The notes beneath the pieces are model-generated. The model worked only from the letters and a program-made list of their open reading frames with translations, ran no database searches and was not told where the DNA came from. Made by a program: the position numbers and the translations under genes. Source: Pseudomonadota bacterium (GTDB taxonomy: Bacteria > Pseudomonadota > Gammaproteobacteria > Steroidobacterales > Steroidobacteraceae). From it: DNA of 64,000 nucleotides. The stretch's first letter is position 1. Every line of letters starts with the position of its first letter. The stretch covers positions 1 through 64,000 of the forward strand of contig JAJYUA010000010.1 in assembly GCA_021792755.1 (NCBI GenBank), in the 5' to 3' direction. Positions 1-9,481 of the stretch are shown in pieces.

Positions 1-76
1 CATACAACGTCGTGCATACGGGTTGCGCGATGAGGAATACCTGCGGCTGAAGATCCTTACCTGCATGCTGCCTGCG

Positions 77-99
77 ATTTGATCAAAAAATGATCAAAT
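77..99. terminator. AT-rich hairpin next to partial tRNA-Pro
   Basis: There is a perfect 9-bp inverted repeat (ATTTGATCA / TGATCAAAT) around a run of five A. It lies 34 bp beyond the 3' end of the partial tRNA-Pro. On the minus strand it would follow the tRNA and could have been its terminator. The stem is AT-rich and there is no clean T tract after it, so it may instead be a protein-binding palindrome. Confidence 0.35.
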
Positions 100-132
100 T
101 CCACCCACACGATCACGCGAAGACCCATTTAT

Positions 133-177
<45 letters not shown>

Positions 178-320
178 GATTTCCTCGGCGTTGAACAGCG
201 CTCTAGGTCCCGGTTTCGTCAGGGCAGAGTTGCGCCGCCAGGTTCTGGTCTTCCGTCGAGACGCGCGGACCCGCAGTTCTTTCGCGGTGCGAGTCGCAGG
301 AGGACAGTTTAGGTGGCAGC
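178..320. other. Island end without a recognisable gene
   Basis: This is the non-coding stretch between the integrase stop and the partial tRNA-Pro. I see no tRNA 5' half, gene or clear repeat in it. Confidence 0.4.
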
Positions 321-1808
321 CTAGATTGCGTCAGACCGGATCGCAACCGGACGGGATCTGATCACGACTTCGGTTTCGCCAACAGACGGCAACTGGAGTG
401 GCTGCTTTTCGGCAGGCTGTCCAGCCGCCAGCTTTGCCCAATATCCCCGGTGCGGTACCGGGATGCCGGCGCGGCGGCAGGCCTTCGCGAGGCCGACGTC
501 GGTGATGGCATACGTCGCGGCGAGGGTCGCGATCGGCTGTGTCCAGACGAGATCGTAGAGCTCCTGGCGGCTGAATCGATAAACACGGTGGCCGGTGTTC
601 GTGACCATGCTCTCGTCGTCCCGGGGCTTTTTCTTGCGGCGGGAAGTTTTCGACGCCGCAATCCCTCGCAATCGCTCGCCGTGGCGGTCGAGGACACTCT
701 GGCGGTCTTGGGTCTGGAAGTAGGCGTAACCGGCGGTCGTCTTCGGATCTTTGTGGTTCAGAACGGCACCGACTAGATGCAGTGACACTCCGTCTTGCAC
801 GAGCCAGGATCCGACTGTGCGGCGCAGATCGTGGATCCTGAATTCCTCCAGCCCCGCGGCGGCTCGGACCCGCGTCCAGGCGGAGCGCAGATCCTTAAGC
901 GGTTGGCCGGTGAGTGGTCCGCAGATGACGTAGGGGTTTCCCTCGATTCGCGGAATCATCTTCAGTCGCTCGATCGCGGCGGTGGAGAGAGGGGCGAGCA
1001 GGGGCTCCCCGTTCTTTGTGCGTCCGATCGCCAGAGTCCGTCGGTCCCAGTCGACGTCACGCCATTGGGCCCTCAGCAGTTCCTTCTTGCGAACGCCAGT
1101 GAGGAGCAGCAGCCAGAGCGCGTGGCGAGCGTGTTCATTGAGCTCGCCATCGATGGCTCGCGCGAGCGCGGGCATCTGCTCGCCGGTCACGTAGACCTTG
1201 CGCTTACGTTCTGGGAATTCCTCGATGCCGGCGCAGGGGTTCGGAAACCCCCGAGGAACGAGACCCCAGGTCTCCGCGCAGTGGTACATCTTGCGTACGA
1301 TCTCGAGCAGCCGGTTCGCGGCATAGGGATGCTTGGCGCCGTACGTCGAGTGGATGTCCGCGATGTCCGCCGGGGTGATCGTCACGGCGAGTCGTGATCC
1401 GAGCTTAGGGACGAGGAGACGGTTCAGGTACTGCTCGTCGGTGTTTCCGGTCTGCTTCTTGGGCTTCGCGTGCTTGCACAAATAGATATCGACGAGCGAC
1501 TTCACCGTGCTTGCAGCCCGCAAGGCATCGTCGGCGGCTTGAGGGTCCTCCCGGTCCGCGACTTGGCCGAGAAAATTGCGTGCCTTCCTACGGGCTTCTG
1601 CGAGGGTCAGCGCGTCTGCGCGGCCGAGATTGGCAAGGCGCTTGCGGTGGTTCACCCGATAAGTGACCACGTACGCCCGTCGGCCGGCCGGATATACTCG
1701 CAATCCGAAGCAAGGAATCTCTTCGTCCCAGTAGATGCATTGCGCGTTTTTCTCGCCGAAATACGGCAGATTTCGCACAGTGTCTTGACGGAGTTTGGCC
1801 GTGGGCAT
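321..1808 (-). CDS. Tyrosine recombinase/integrase with an extra C-terminal DNA-binding-like domain
   Basis: This is a site-specific tyrosine recombinase of 495 residues, of the island/P4 type that integrates at tRNA genes. Residues about 1-95 form the N-terminal DUF4102-like arm-binding region (FGLRVYPAGRRAYVVTYR). Residues 100-200 are the core-binding SAM-like domain and 210-385 the catalytic domain. The catalytic set is visible: Arg240 (TGVRKKELL), Lys265, His326 and Arg329 (HDLRRT), His352 (LNHKDP) and Tyr361 (AGYAYF). After a basic linker, residues 410-465 add a second module (FSRQELYDLVWTQPI to RGYWAKLAAG). From memory, this module also occurs as the N-terminal HTH-like part of stand-alone hypothetical proteins. 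Most integrases of this class end near residue 400, so this looks like an in-frame fusion. The gene starts 156 bp from the partial tRNA-Arg. Confidence 0.9.
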   Translation of the reverse strand: MPTAKLRQDTVRNLPYFGEKNAQCIYWDEEIPCFGLRVYPAGRRAYVVTYRVNHRKRLANLGRADALTLAEARRKARNFLGQVADREDPQAADDALRAASTVKSLVDIYLCKHAKPKKQTGNTDEQYLNRLLVPKLGSRLAVTITPADIADIHSTYGAKHPYAANRLLEIVRKMYHCAETWGLVPRGFPNPCAGIEEFPERKRKVYVTGEQMPALARAIDGELNEHARHALWLLLLTGVRKKELLRAQWRDVDWDRRTLAIGRTKNGEPLLAPLSTAAIERLKMIPRIEGNPYVICGPLTGQPLKDLRSAWTRVRAAAGLEEFRIHDLRRTVGSWLVQDGVSLHLVGAVLNHKDPKTTAGYAYFQTQDRQSVLDRHGERLRGIAASKTSRRKKKPRDDESMVTNTGHRVYRFSRQELYDLVWTQPIATLAATYAITDVGLAKACRRAGIPVPHRGYWAKLAAGQPAEKQPLQLPSVGETEVVIRSRPVAIRSDAI

Positions 1809-2169
1809 GAGGGATTCGAACTCGGATTTTGAGTGACCACTGAGTGACCAACATCAAGCGTACTCGGGCGCACCTCGACCTGCAATAGCGAAGAGGTAAA
1901 GTTGTAAGTGATTGAAAATACAAGAGTAGCAAAGTCAGGCGCAGTGTGACGAAGCCGGTGTCATTGGCTACGAACCATGAGGTCGGGAGTTCGAATCTCT
2001 CCGGGCGCGCCAATCTCACACTCGTCTGCCCGCTAAGGATGTGCTCGAGGGCGCATTTCCGGTCGCGAGGAACCCGGGTCTGCTCGGCACGGCGAACGGG
2101 CGCACGGATTGCCGGCAACCGGCGGTGCGATACTCGCGGGCGCAGGGGACTGGATCCCCGGAGCAGCGC
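1809..2169. other. attP-side intergenic stretch holding the partial tRNA-Arg
   Basis: This is a 361-bp stretch between the integrase start and the formyltransferase. Its left part is relatively AT-rich compared with the window and holds the integrase promoter area. The tRNA-Arg 3' half is at 1965-2012. No gene of its own is seen. An open frame extends the formyltransferase upstream through this stretch, but it runs over tRNA-adjacent DNA without family similarity. Confidence 0.5.
1965..2012 (+). other. Partial tRNA-Arg (ACG), 3' half only; attachment-site remnant
   Basis: The stretch runs from an arginine anticodon loop (GGCTACGAACC) through a T arm (GGGAG, TTCGAAT, CTCTC) to an acceptor end CGGGCGCGCCA. 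A complete gene would need a 5' acceptor strand GCGCCCG and a D arm. Neither is upstream, and the anticodon stem is mostly unpaired. It is therefore the 3' half of tRNA-Arg(ACG), left as an integration core (attR/attL). By its orientation the element lies to the left, on the integrase side, and the chromosome to the right. Confidence 0.75.
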
Positions 2170-3042
2170 ATGCGCTTCGCCATCGCCACCTATGACCGGT
2201 ACCTCGGGGTCTTCGAGGCGTTCTGTCACGCCGGATGGATTCCGCTGAAGCTGTTCACCGTGCCTTTGAGAGATCCTGAGTTCGGCGATCAGCGGGCCTC
2301 GATCGCCCTCGCGGAGCGGATGGGCGCGTCGATTCAGCTCTCCCGTCTGTCGCAAAGGGATATCGCCGACCTCGGAATTGCCGGCTGCGATGTGCTGATC
2401 GTCGCCGGATATGACTGGAAGATCCCCGATTGGAATCCGCTGGTGAAGTATGCGATCAACTTTCACCCCTCCCCGCTGCCCGTGGGACGCGGCGCGTATC
2501 CGTTGCCGCGCGCAATTCTAGAAAATCACCCTTTCTGGGGAGTGACCTGTCACCGGCTGACCGCCGAGATCGACGCGGGGGAGATCCTCGCCACGGAGCA
2601 TTTCCCGCTGCGCGCGGATGAATGCCACGAAAGCCTCGATCTGCGCGTCCAGGTCTCCTGCAAACGCCTCGCGGACCGGGTCGCGCGCAATTTCGGCGGG
2701 CTGTGGAGCGCCGCGGCGCCGCAGGGGGACGGAACGTACTGGCCGAGGATCACGCTGGCGGACAAGACGATGGATTTTGCCAAGCCCATCGACGATCTGC
2801 TTCGCCACATTCGCGCCTATGGGCGAACGGGAAGCGTCGCGAATGTCGAGGGGACGTGGCACGTCGTGAAACGCGCCGTCGGCTGGCAGGAGGCGCACGG
2901 GCGGCGCCCGGGCGCGGTTGTCCATACTCATGCAAGAGCGGTCGTTGTCGCAGCTGCGGACGGCTGCCTTGCAATTCTCGACAGCGAGGTCGTGCCGCCC
3001 CACCTCGCCGTTCAGATAGCGGGGACGCAGAGAAAACCCTGA
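2170..3042 (+). CDS. Formyltransferase-family protein (Fmt/ArnA-like fold)
   Basis: This is a 290-residue protein of the 10-formyltetrahydrofolate-dependent formyltransferase family. The catalytic triad of methionyl-tRNA formyltransferase is recognisable: Asn97 and His99 in INFHPSPLP, and Asp135 in TAEIDAGEIL. The loop between them (GRGAYPLPRAILEN) matches the family. The C-terminal part is short and differs from the Fmt tRNA-binding domain, so this is probably a stand-alone formyltransferase acting on another amine or sugar and not fmt itself. I chose the ATG at 2170 because a GGAG at 2160-2163 precedes it by six bases and the family fold starts there (MRFAIATYDRY). The frame is open further upstream to a GTG at 2041. 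It is the first gene outside the integrated element. Confidence 0.7.
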   Translation: MRFAIATYDRYLGVFEAFCHAGWIPLKLFTVPLRDPEFGDQRASIALAERMGASIQLSRLSQRDIADLGIAGCDVLIVAGYDWKIPDWNPLVKYAINFHPSPLPVGRGAYPLPRAILENHPFWGVTCHRLTAEIDAGEILATEHFPLRADECHESLDLRVQVSCKRLADRVARNFGGLWSAAAPQGDGTYWPRITLADKTMDFAKPIDDLLRHIRAYGRTGSVANVEGTWHVVKRAVGWQEAHGRRPGAVVHTHARAVVVAAADGCLAILDSEVVPPHLAVQIAGTQRKP

Positions 3043-3288
3043 CGCTCGGCCGGGTTCGGCTCGGACGTTCCCTCGTCGCGATCCGGCGATGCTCGTCACA
3101 GCCGCCGTTCGATGCGCAGGCACCCACGGCGGGCAGTCGGGGCCGCCCCGATCTTCGCGATCGCGACAGTATCGGGGCGGCGGCAGTCTCTCGTACCTTG
3201 CTGGCGTGGATCGTCTCGAGTCCCTCTTTGCCGAGAGGCGCAGCAACAGTCGCGCCATCGTTTTCCCTTGGTGCCATAATCGGCGCCC

Positions 3289-4740
3289 ATGCGGCCAAGG
3301 CATATTTCCCTTCTGTTCGCCGCGCTAACCGCGGTATCGATGGCGCCGGCGCACGCCGAGTGGCGCGCGCTGGCACGCCTTCAGCACCAGGGGGCACTCG
3401 TGTCCGCGGTGGCGGTGGACCTCAGGACCGGCCACGTCATCGAGCAGCTGGATCCCTCGCTGCGGCTCACGCCGGCCTCGCTGACCAAGCTGGCGACCGC
3501 AGCCGAGGCGCTGCGGGAGTGGCCGCCGAACGCCCAGTTCCAGACCCGCCTGTTGTCCGCCCAGCCAATCCGCGGCGGTGTGCTCAGGGGTAACCTGATC
3601 CTTGCCGGCGCAGGCGACCCGTCGCTCGACGATCGGTCCCTGTGGGAACTGGCCGCCGAGGCGCGCGGCGCCGGACTGCACGAGGTCACCGGAGCGCTGC
3701 AGGTCGATCCGCTGCCGTTCGGAACGCTCGCCTGCGGGAACGCGGATCGCTGCGCTGCGCTGCTGCGCAGCGACAATGCCTACAACGCGCCGCTGTCGGC
3801 GATAGGGGTGGATTTCGGTACGTGGTGCGTGCGGGTCATACCCACGGCGCCGTGGCGGAACGCCCGCATCGACGGGTGCGGGGTGACGCATCTGCCGATC
3901 CCGGTCGTGGGTCAGATCCGTACCGTGCCCCGGGGCTACCGGCAGACTTTCTGGGTTGAGCGGCGCACGCAGAACGGCAACGATACGCTGGCGGTCGGGG
4001 GCAATGTGCCGGTGGATGACGGTCAGCGCGTCTATCGCGCCATGTCCGATCCGGCGCGAGGCACCGGCCTGCTGCTCAAAGAGGCGCTGCGCGAGATCGG
4101 GGTGCGGGTCGCCGGCCCGGTGGTGGTGCGCTTCGAGCAGTTGCCGGCGGGTACGCATCTGCTGGCGCGGGTCGACGGCCTGCTGGTGCGCGAGCAGCTG
4201 TGGCGGATGCTGCAGTATTCCAACAACTACATCGCCGATGTGCTCACGCTCGACATGAGCGCGGCGGCCCGGCCGCACGAGACGCTTGCCTCCGCCAGCC
4301 GTCTGCTGTCGGATTTCGTCGCGCGCACCGAGTACGGCGATCCGCCCGATCTGGGGCCGCCGCCGCTTTACAGCGGCAGCGGCCTGACCACGGACAACAG
4401 ACTCTCGGCGAACGATCTGGTACGGGTGCTCATGTACGAGTATCACGACACCCGCCGCTTCCCGGCGTTCTACGCCGGTCTGGTTGCCCCGGGCGATGCG
4501 CCGTTCCTCTTCCTGCGCCAGGGCGATCCCGCGTGGCTGAACCGCGTGGTCCTGAAGACCGGCACGCTGAACCAGCCGCGATCGGTATGCGGCATCGCCG
4601 GCTACCTGCGCCAGCGCGACGGCGGCTGGATTGCGTTTGCCGCCATCGTCAATGGCGGCCCGCGGTTCAGGCATGTGCCGCTCTACGAAGCGATCGGTGC
4701 GGAGCGCAGCGACATCGAGGCGCTGCTGCGAAAGTACTGA
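3289..4740 (+). CDS. dacB: D-alanyl-D-alanine carboxypeptidase/endopeptidase (PBP4, peptidase S13)
   Basis: This periplasmic penicillin-binding protein trims or cleaves peptidoglycan cross-links. It has 483 residues, a normal length for DacB. It starts with a signal peptide (basic MRPRH, hydrophobic ISLLFAALTAVSMA, cleavage after AHA). The three penicillin-binding motifs are present: Ser64-Leu-Thr-Lys67 (SxxK, nucleophile Ser64), Ser311-Asn-Asn313 (SxN) and Lys423-Thr-Gly425 (KTG). The long insertion between SxxK and SxN is typical of class C PBPs. It stands alone, followed by an unusual run of 20 G. Confidence 0.92.
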   Translation: MRPRHISLLFAALTAVSMAPAHAEWRALARLQHQGALVSAVAVDLRTGHVIEQLDPSLRLTPASLTKLATAAEALREWPPNAQFQTRLLSAQPIRGGVLRGNLILAGAGDPSLDDRSLWELAAEARGAGLHEVTGALQVDPLPFGTLACGNADRCAALLRSDNAYNAPLSAIGVDFGTWCVRVIPTAPWRNARIDGCGVTHLPIPVVGQIRTVPRGYRQTFWVERRTQNGNDTLAVGGNVPVDDGQRVYRAMSDPARGTGLLLKEALREIGVRVAGPVVVRFEQLPAGTHLLARVDGLLVREQLWRMLQYSNNYIADVLTLDMSAAARPHETLASASRLLSDFVARTEYGDPPDLGPPPLYSGSGLTTDNRLSANDLVRVLMYEYHDTRRFPAFYAGLVAPGDAPFLFLRQGDPAWLNRVVLKTGTLNQPRSVCGIAGYLRQRDGGWIAFAAIVNGGPRFRHVPLYEAIGAERSDIEALLRKY

Positions 4741-4753
4741 GCGGCTCCGCGCC

Positions 4754-4773
4754 GGGGGGGGGGGGGGGGGGGG
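4754..4773 (+). repeat. Homopolymer of 20 G
   Basis: An uninterrupted run of 20 G lies 14 bp after the dacB stop codon and about 130 bp before the amino-acid permease. It is non-coding. Such tracts are hypermutable by slippage and can form G-quadruplexes. The exact length may also be an assembly approximation. Confidence 0.9.
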
Positions 4774-4905
4774 CGCCGCGGCCGCCGGTTCCAGGATCGC
4801 CAGAGGCCGGGAGCACCGCACGGCTGCCCCGCCGGCGCCTGCCTGCGGGGGCCGCATTTCCCGATTTGATATGCTGATCGATCCTGCGCTCATCAGCCGG
4901 AGGGC

Positions 4906-6285
4906 ATGTTGTCCCGACTCGCCGAAGAAGAACAGGTCGAACCGGATCAGTGGGGCGAGCGCATGCCGCGCACCATCGGGCCGTGGAGCGCGGCGTCGGT
5001 GGTCGTGGGCATCACGATCGGCAGCGGGATCTTCCGGGTGCCGGCGACCGTCGCGGCCCAGCTCCATGCTGCCGGGACCGCGATGCTCTGCTGGCTGCTC
5101 GGCGGACTCGTGGCGCTCTGCGGAGCGCTCTCGGTCGCGGAGCTCGCCGCGGCCCTGCCCCGCTCGGGCGGAATATTCGCCTACCTGCTCGAGAGTTATG
5201 GGCCGTTGCCCGCGTTCCTGTTCGGATGGACGGAACTTGCGGTGGCCCGTGCGGCCGCCCTCGGCGCCACGGCCACCATCTTCGCCGAGTATCTCGGCTA
5301 TTTCATTCCGCTCACGGCGCATGAAGTGCGCTACGTCGCTGCGCTCGTGATCGTGCTCATCGGCGCGATCAACTACGTCGGCATCCGGCGCGCCGCGGCC
5401 GTCATGAGCCTGGCGACCGCCGCCAAGTACGCCGCGCTGTTGGGTTTGGGGCTGCTCGCATTCACCGTGGTCCGCGGCCCCGCCTCTCCTGCGCCATCGT
5501 TTCTTCCCCGCGAGGGCGGCGCCTCGCTGTCGCTCCTCGCGACAGCGCTGGTCCCCGTCATGTGGACCTACGACGGCTGGGCGGACCTGTCTTTCATGGG
5601 CGGTGAGGTGGCGCGCCCGCAGCGCACTTTGCCGCTGGCGCTCACCCTCGGTGCCGCTTGCGTGATGCTGGTCTATCTGCTGGTCAATCTGGGCTTCTGG
5701 TACGCGCTGCCGGCCGCGCAGATGGCGGCCTCGCCCCTCGTTGCGGCGACGGTGGCGGCGCGCATCCCCGCCTTCGGCGGAGCCGGCGCGGCGGTGATCG
5801 CGGCCGTGGTGCTGCTGTCGACGTTCAGCGGCTTGAACGGCTCGATGATGACCGGTCCCCGCGTGCTGTTCGCGATGGCCGACCGGGGTCTGCTCTTCCG
5901 TTCCATCGCCAGAGTATCACCGAGATTCCACAGCCCCTCGGCGGCGATCTGGGTAGCGACGGCGCTCGGCTGCATCTACGTGCTGGAGAATGACTTCGCA
6001 CAGCTCGCCGATCGTTTCATTCTCGGCATCTGGCCGTTTTACGCGCTGACCGTGGCGGGGGTGTATGTGCTCAGGCGCAAGCGGCCGGATCTGCCCCGGC
6101 CATACCGCACCTGGGGCTATCCGGTGGTGCCGGCGCTGTTCCTGCTCGCATCGCTCTGGATGCTCGGCAACTCGCTCCTCACCGCTCCGCGCAACACCGG
6201 CATCACGCTGCTCGTGATCGTGATCGGCATACCGGTCTACTACGCGTGGCGGGCGTTTACGCTTCGCCGGACGGCGGCACCGTGA
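4906..6285 (+). CDS. APC-family amino acid permease
   Basis: This inner-membrane amino acid/polyamine/organocation transporter has 459 residues and about 12 hydrophobic segments, as usual for the APC superfamily. The TM1 signature GITIGSGIFRVPATVAAQL is the unwound substrate-binding helix of this family. The substrate is not predictable. The start at 4906 has a GGAGGG just upstream with a very short spacer; an in-frame ATG at 4963 is the alternative. Its 3' end overlaps the convergent RND permease gene by 29 bp. Confidence 0.85.
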   Translation: MLSRLAEEEQVEPDQWGERMPRTIGPWSAASVVVGITIGSGIFRVPATVAAQLHAAGTAMLCWLLGGLVALCGALSVAELAAALPRSGGIFAYLLESYGPLPAFLFGWTELAVARAAALGATATIFAEYLGYFIPLTAHEVRYVAALVIVLIGAINYVGIRRAAAVMSLATAAKYAALLGLGLLAFTVVRGPASPAPSFLPREGGASLSLLATALVPVMWTYDGWADLSFMGGEVARPQRTLPLALTLGAACVMLVYLLVNLGFWYALPAAQMAASPLVAATVAARIPAFGGAGAAVIAAVVLLSTFSGLNGSMMTGPRVLFAMADRGLLFRSIARVSPRFHSPSAAIWVATALGCIYVLENDFAQLADRFILGIWPFYALTVAGVYVLRRKRPDLPRPYRTWGYPVVPALFLLASLWMLGNSLLTAPRNTGITLLVIVIGIPVYYAWRAFTLRRTAAP

Positions 6286-9200
6286 CCGGTGAGCCTTCGG
6301 AGGGGCCCGGGGCGTGGCCGGGGTCCTCGTCGAGCTTGTCACCGAGGAGACGGCGTACGCTCACGTAGCACAGCGGGATCAACAGCACGCCCAGCACCAC
6401 CGCGGTCAACATTCCGCCGACGACGCAGGTGCCGATGTCGTGGCGCGCGTTCGCGCCGGCGCCCGTGGAGACCACCATCGGAAGCACGCCCAGGATGAAG
6501 GCAAAGGAGGTCATGATGATCGGCCGGAATCGCATCCGGGCCGCCTCGAGCACGGCCTTGTGCAGGCTGAGGCCGTTGTGCTGCCCGGAGACCGCGAATT
6601 CCACGATCAGGATGGCGTTCTTGGCGGTGAGACCGATGATGGTGACCAGGCCGATCTTGAAGAACACGTCGTCCGTCAGACCGCGCAGGCTCGTCGCCGC
6701 GGCGCTGCCGATGATGCCGATCGGCACGGCGAGCAGCACCGCCGCGGGGATGCTCCAGCTCTCGTAGAGCGCGGCGAGCGCTAGATAGACGACCAGCACC
6801 GAGAGCGCGAACAGCGTGGGCGCCTGGGCGGCGGAGCTGATTTCCTGCAGTGATTGGCCCGCCCAGTTGAAGCCGAACCCGTGCGGCAGGTCGCGCCTGA
6901 CGATCTGCTGCATCTGGGTCATCGCCTGTCCGGAGCTGTAACCGCGGGCCGCGGAGCCGACGATCTCCACCGCCGGATACTCATCGTAATCGCTCAACGT
7001 CGGCGAGGCCGTCTTCCACTGTGGGCGCACGAAGTCCGACAACGGAATCATCGCGCCGCCGGGGCCTGCCGAGCCGGCCGCGGCGCCCGCGCCGCTGGTG
7101 CCCGCGCCGCTGGTGCCCGCAGCGCCCGCGCCATCGACATAGAATTGATGCAGACTCTCGGGGCTCATGCGGTACGGCGCCGCGGCCTGCACCAGCACCT
7201 GCTCGACCCGTCCGTCGTAGATGAACTGGTTTGCAAACACCGGCGCGAGCATCAGCTGCAGCGACTGATAGACCTGCTCGGGCGACACGCCCATCGACTC
7301 GGCCTCGACTCGATTGACATGCAGCATCAGCTCCGGCTGCGGCGGAAGGCTGTTGACGCGCACGTCGTAGAGCTGCGGATCCTTGGCCGCCTTGGCGAGC
7401 AGCGTGTGAACCGCCGAGCTCAGCGCGGCGCGCCCGAGCCCCGCCCGGTCCTCCAGGTAGAAGTCAAATCCGCCGAACTGCCCCAGGCCCTGGATGGTGG
7501 GCTTGTTGACCACGAAGATGCTCGCATCGTGGATCTGACTGGCCGCCTGCCTGTTGGCCCAGCGGATGACCTGCGTGGCCGTTTGACTGCGCTCGCTCCA
7601 CGGAATGAGGTGGATGAACGCCCTGCCGGCGCTCTCGGCGTTGCCGGCGAAGCCGCTGCCGGCAACCTGGAAGACATCGTGCACGGCGGGGTTCTTGATC
7701 ATCATCCGGTAGAACTGATGCAGCACCCCCTCGGTGCGCTGCAGACTCGCGCCCGGCGGCAGCTCTACGTTCGCCATGATATCGCCCTGATCCTCCTCGG
7801 GCACGAAGCTGCCGGGGAGCCTGGCGAGCAAAAACATGCCGAGCGCGACCACCACCGCAAAGGCCGTCATCCACCGGGGCAGGTGCGCGACCGACTGGAA
7901 TACCCGCCGCACATACGCCGCGCGCGTGCCCTCGAAGAGACGGTTGAAGCCGCGAAAGAGCGCGTTGTTCAGATGCGCCGGCCGCATGAGCGAGGCGCAC
8001 AGCGCCGGGGAGAACGACATCGCGAGGAAGGCGGAGAACACCATCGAGATCGACAGGGTGAGGGCGAACTGACGGTAGATGACCCCGGTGCTGCCGGTCT
8101 GCAGGGCGCTCGGAATGAACACCGCCGCGAGCACGAGCGTGATCGCCACGATGGCCCCGGTGATCTGGCGCATGGCTTTGCGAGCGGCCTCCTTCGGCGG
8201 CAGATGCTCCTCGCGCATGATGCGCTCGACCGCCTCGACCACGACGATGGCGTCATCGACCAGGATGCCGATGGCGAGCACCATGGCGAACAGCGTCAGC
8301 TGGTTGATCGAGTAGCCGAGCGCGTACATGCCGATCAGCGCTCCGGAAAGCGCCGTCGGAACGACTAGCATCGGGATCAGGGTGGTCCGGAAGCTTTGCA
8401 GGAAGACCAGCATGACGACGAAGACCAGCACGAAGGCCTCGGCTATCGTCACCATCACGTCCTTGATCGCCGCTTTGATGAACACGGTGGAGTCGACGGG
8501 CGCGAACCAGCTCACCCCCGCCGGGAAGGATTTCTGCAGCCGGCCCATCTCCTCCTTGACGAGCTTCATCACCTTCAGGCTGTTGGCGCCCGGCAGCAGC
8601 TGGATGCCGAAGGCGGCCACCGGGGTCGTGTTGACCTTGGTCGCGAACGCATAATTCTGCAGTCCGAGCTGTATTTTGGCCACGTCTTTCACGCGCACGG
8701 AGGTGCCGTTGGCGTTGGTGCGCAACAGGATGTCGCCGAACTGCCTGGGCGAGTGGAACCAGCCCTGGGTGGTGACCGTGGCGGTGCTTTGCTGGCCGGG
8801 CACCGCCGGGGCGGCGCCGATCGAGCCGGCGGCGATCTGGATGTTCTGCCCCTGGATCGCCTGCAGCACTGTCGCGGCGGAAAGTCCGTAGGCGTGCAGC
8901 TCGCTCGGGTCAAGCCAGATGCGCATGGCGTAATCGGAACCGAAGAGCGTCGCCGAGCCGACCCCCGGGATGCGCTCGATCTGATCGAGCACGTGCGAGG
9001 CGACCCAGTGATTGAGCGCGGCCCGATCCGGGCCTCCTGCCGCCGAGCGCAGCGCGATCACCCCGAGGAACCCGGCGCTCGACTGGTTGACCTGGATGCC
9101 CTGCTGGGTGACTTCGCTCGGCAGCAGGGGCTCGGCGAGCGATACCCGGTTCTGCGTCTGCACCTGGGCGATGTTCGGGTTCGTGCCGGTCTGGAAGGTC

Positions 9201-9472
9201 AGGGTGATCTGCGACTGACCGTAGCTTGACTGCGCGGTGAAGTACAGCAGGTTGTCGATGCCGGTCAGATCCTGCTCGATGACTTTGGTGACCGTGGACT
9301 CGACCGTGCTCGCATTCGCACCCGGATAGCTCGCGGTGATGGTCACCTGCGGCGGGGCGACCACCGGGTAGGAGTCCGTGGGCAGGCGGCTCAGCGCGAT
9401 GCCGCCGCCTAACAGGATGAGCAGGGCGATGACCCAGGCGAACACCGGCCGGTCGATGAAAAATTGCGGCAC
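6257..9472 (-). CDS. RND multidrug efflux permease (HAE1, AcrB/MexB family)
   Basis: This is the inner-membrane proton-driven pump of a tripartite efflux system, 1071 residues. The N terminus is family-typical (FFIDRPVFAWVIALLILLGG). The proton-relay residues are visible: the Asp pair in GILVDDAIVVVE, Lys in GLTAKNAILIVEF, and Arg in MRFRPIIMTSFAFILG. It starts with GTG, with AGGAG just upstream, 9 bp after the MFP stop, so the two form one operon. Oddly, the porter domain carries a low-complexity Gly/Ala/Ser/Thr insertion (GAGTSGAGTSG-like) where AcrB has a short loop. No TolC/OprM-type outer-membrane gene follows, so the pump must borrow one encoded elsewhere. Confidence 0.93.
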   Translation of the reverse strand: MPQFFIDRPVFAWVIALLILLGGGIALSRLPTDSYPVVAPPQVTITASYPGANASTVESTVTKVIEQDLTGIDNLLYFTAQSSYGQSQITLTFQTGTNPNIAQVQTQNRVSLAEPLLPSEVTQQGIQVNQSSAGFLGVIALRSAAGGPDRAALNHWVASHVLDQIERIPGVGSATLFGSDYAMRIWLDPSELHAYGLSAATVLQAIQGQNIQIAAGSIGAAPAVPGQQSTATVTTQGWFHSPRQFGDILLRTNANGTSVRVKDVAKIQLGLQNYAFATKVNTTPVAAFGIQLLPGANSLKVMKLVKEEMGRLQKSFPAGVSWFAPVDSTVFIKAAIKDVMVTIAEAFVLVFVVMLVFLQSFRTTLIPMLVVPTALSGALIGMYALGYSINQLTLFAMVLAIGILVDDAIVVVEAVERIMREEHLPPKEAARKAMRQITGAIVAITLVLAAVFIPSALQTGSTGVIYRQFALTLSISMVFSAFLAMSFSPALCASLMRPAHLNNALFRGFNRLFEGTRAAYVRRVFQSVAHLPRWMTAFAVVVALGMFLLARLPGSFVPEEDQGDIMANVELPPGASLQRTEGVLHQFYRMMIKNPAVHDVFQVAGSGFAGNAESAGRAFIHLIPWSERSQTATQVIRWANRQAASQIHDASIFVVNKPTIQGLGQFGGFDFYLEDRAGLGRAALSSAVHTLLAKAAKDPQLYDVRVNSLPPQPELMLHVNRVEAESMGVSPEQVYQSLQLMLAPVFANQFIYDGRVEQVLVQAAAPYRMSPESLHQFYVDGAGAAGTSGAGTSGAGAAAGSAGPGGAMIPLSDFVRPQWKTASPTLSDYDEYPAVEIVGSAARGYSSGQAMTQMQQIVRRDLPHGFGFNWAGQSLQEISSAAQAPTLFALSVLVVYLALAALYESWSIPAAVLLAVPIGIIGSAAATSLRGLTDDVFFKIGLVTIIGLTAKNAILIVEFAVSGQHNGLSLHKAVLEAARMRFRPIIMTSFAFILGVLPMVVSTGAGANARHDIGTCVVGGMLTAVVLGVLLIPLCYVSVRRLLGDKLDEDPGHAPGPSEGSPVTVPPSGEA

Positions 9473-9481
9473 CCGCGGCTC

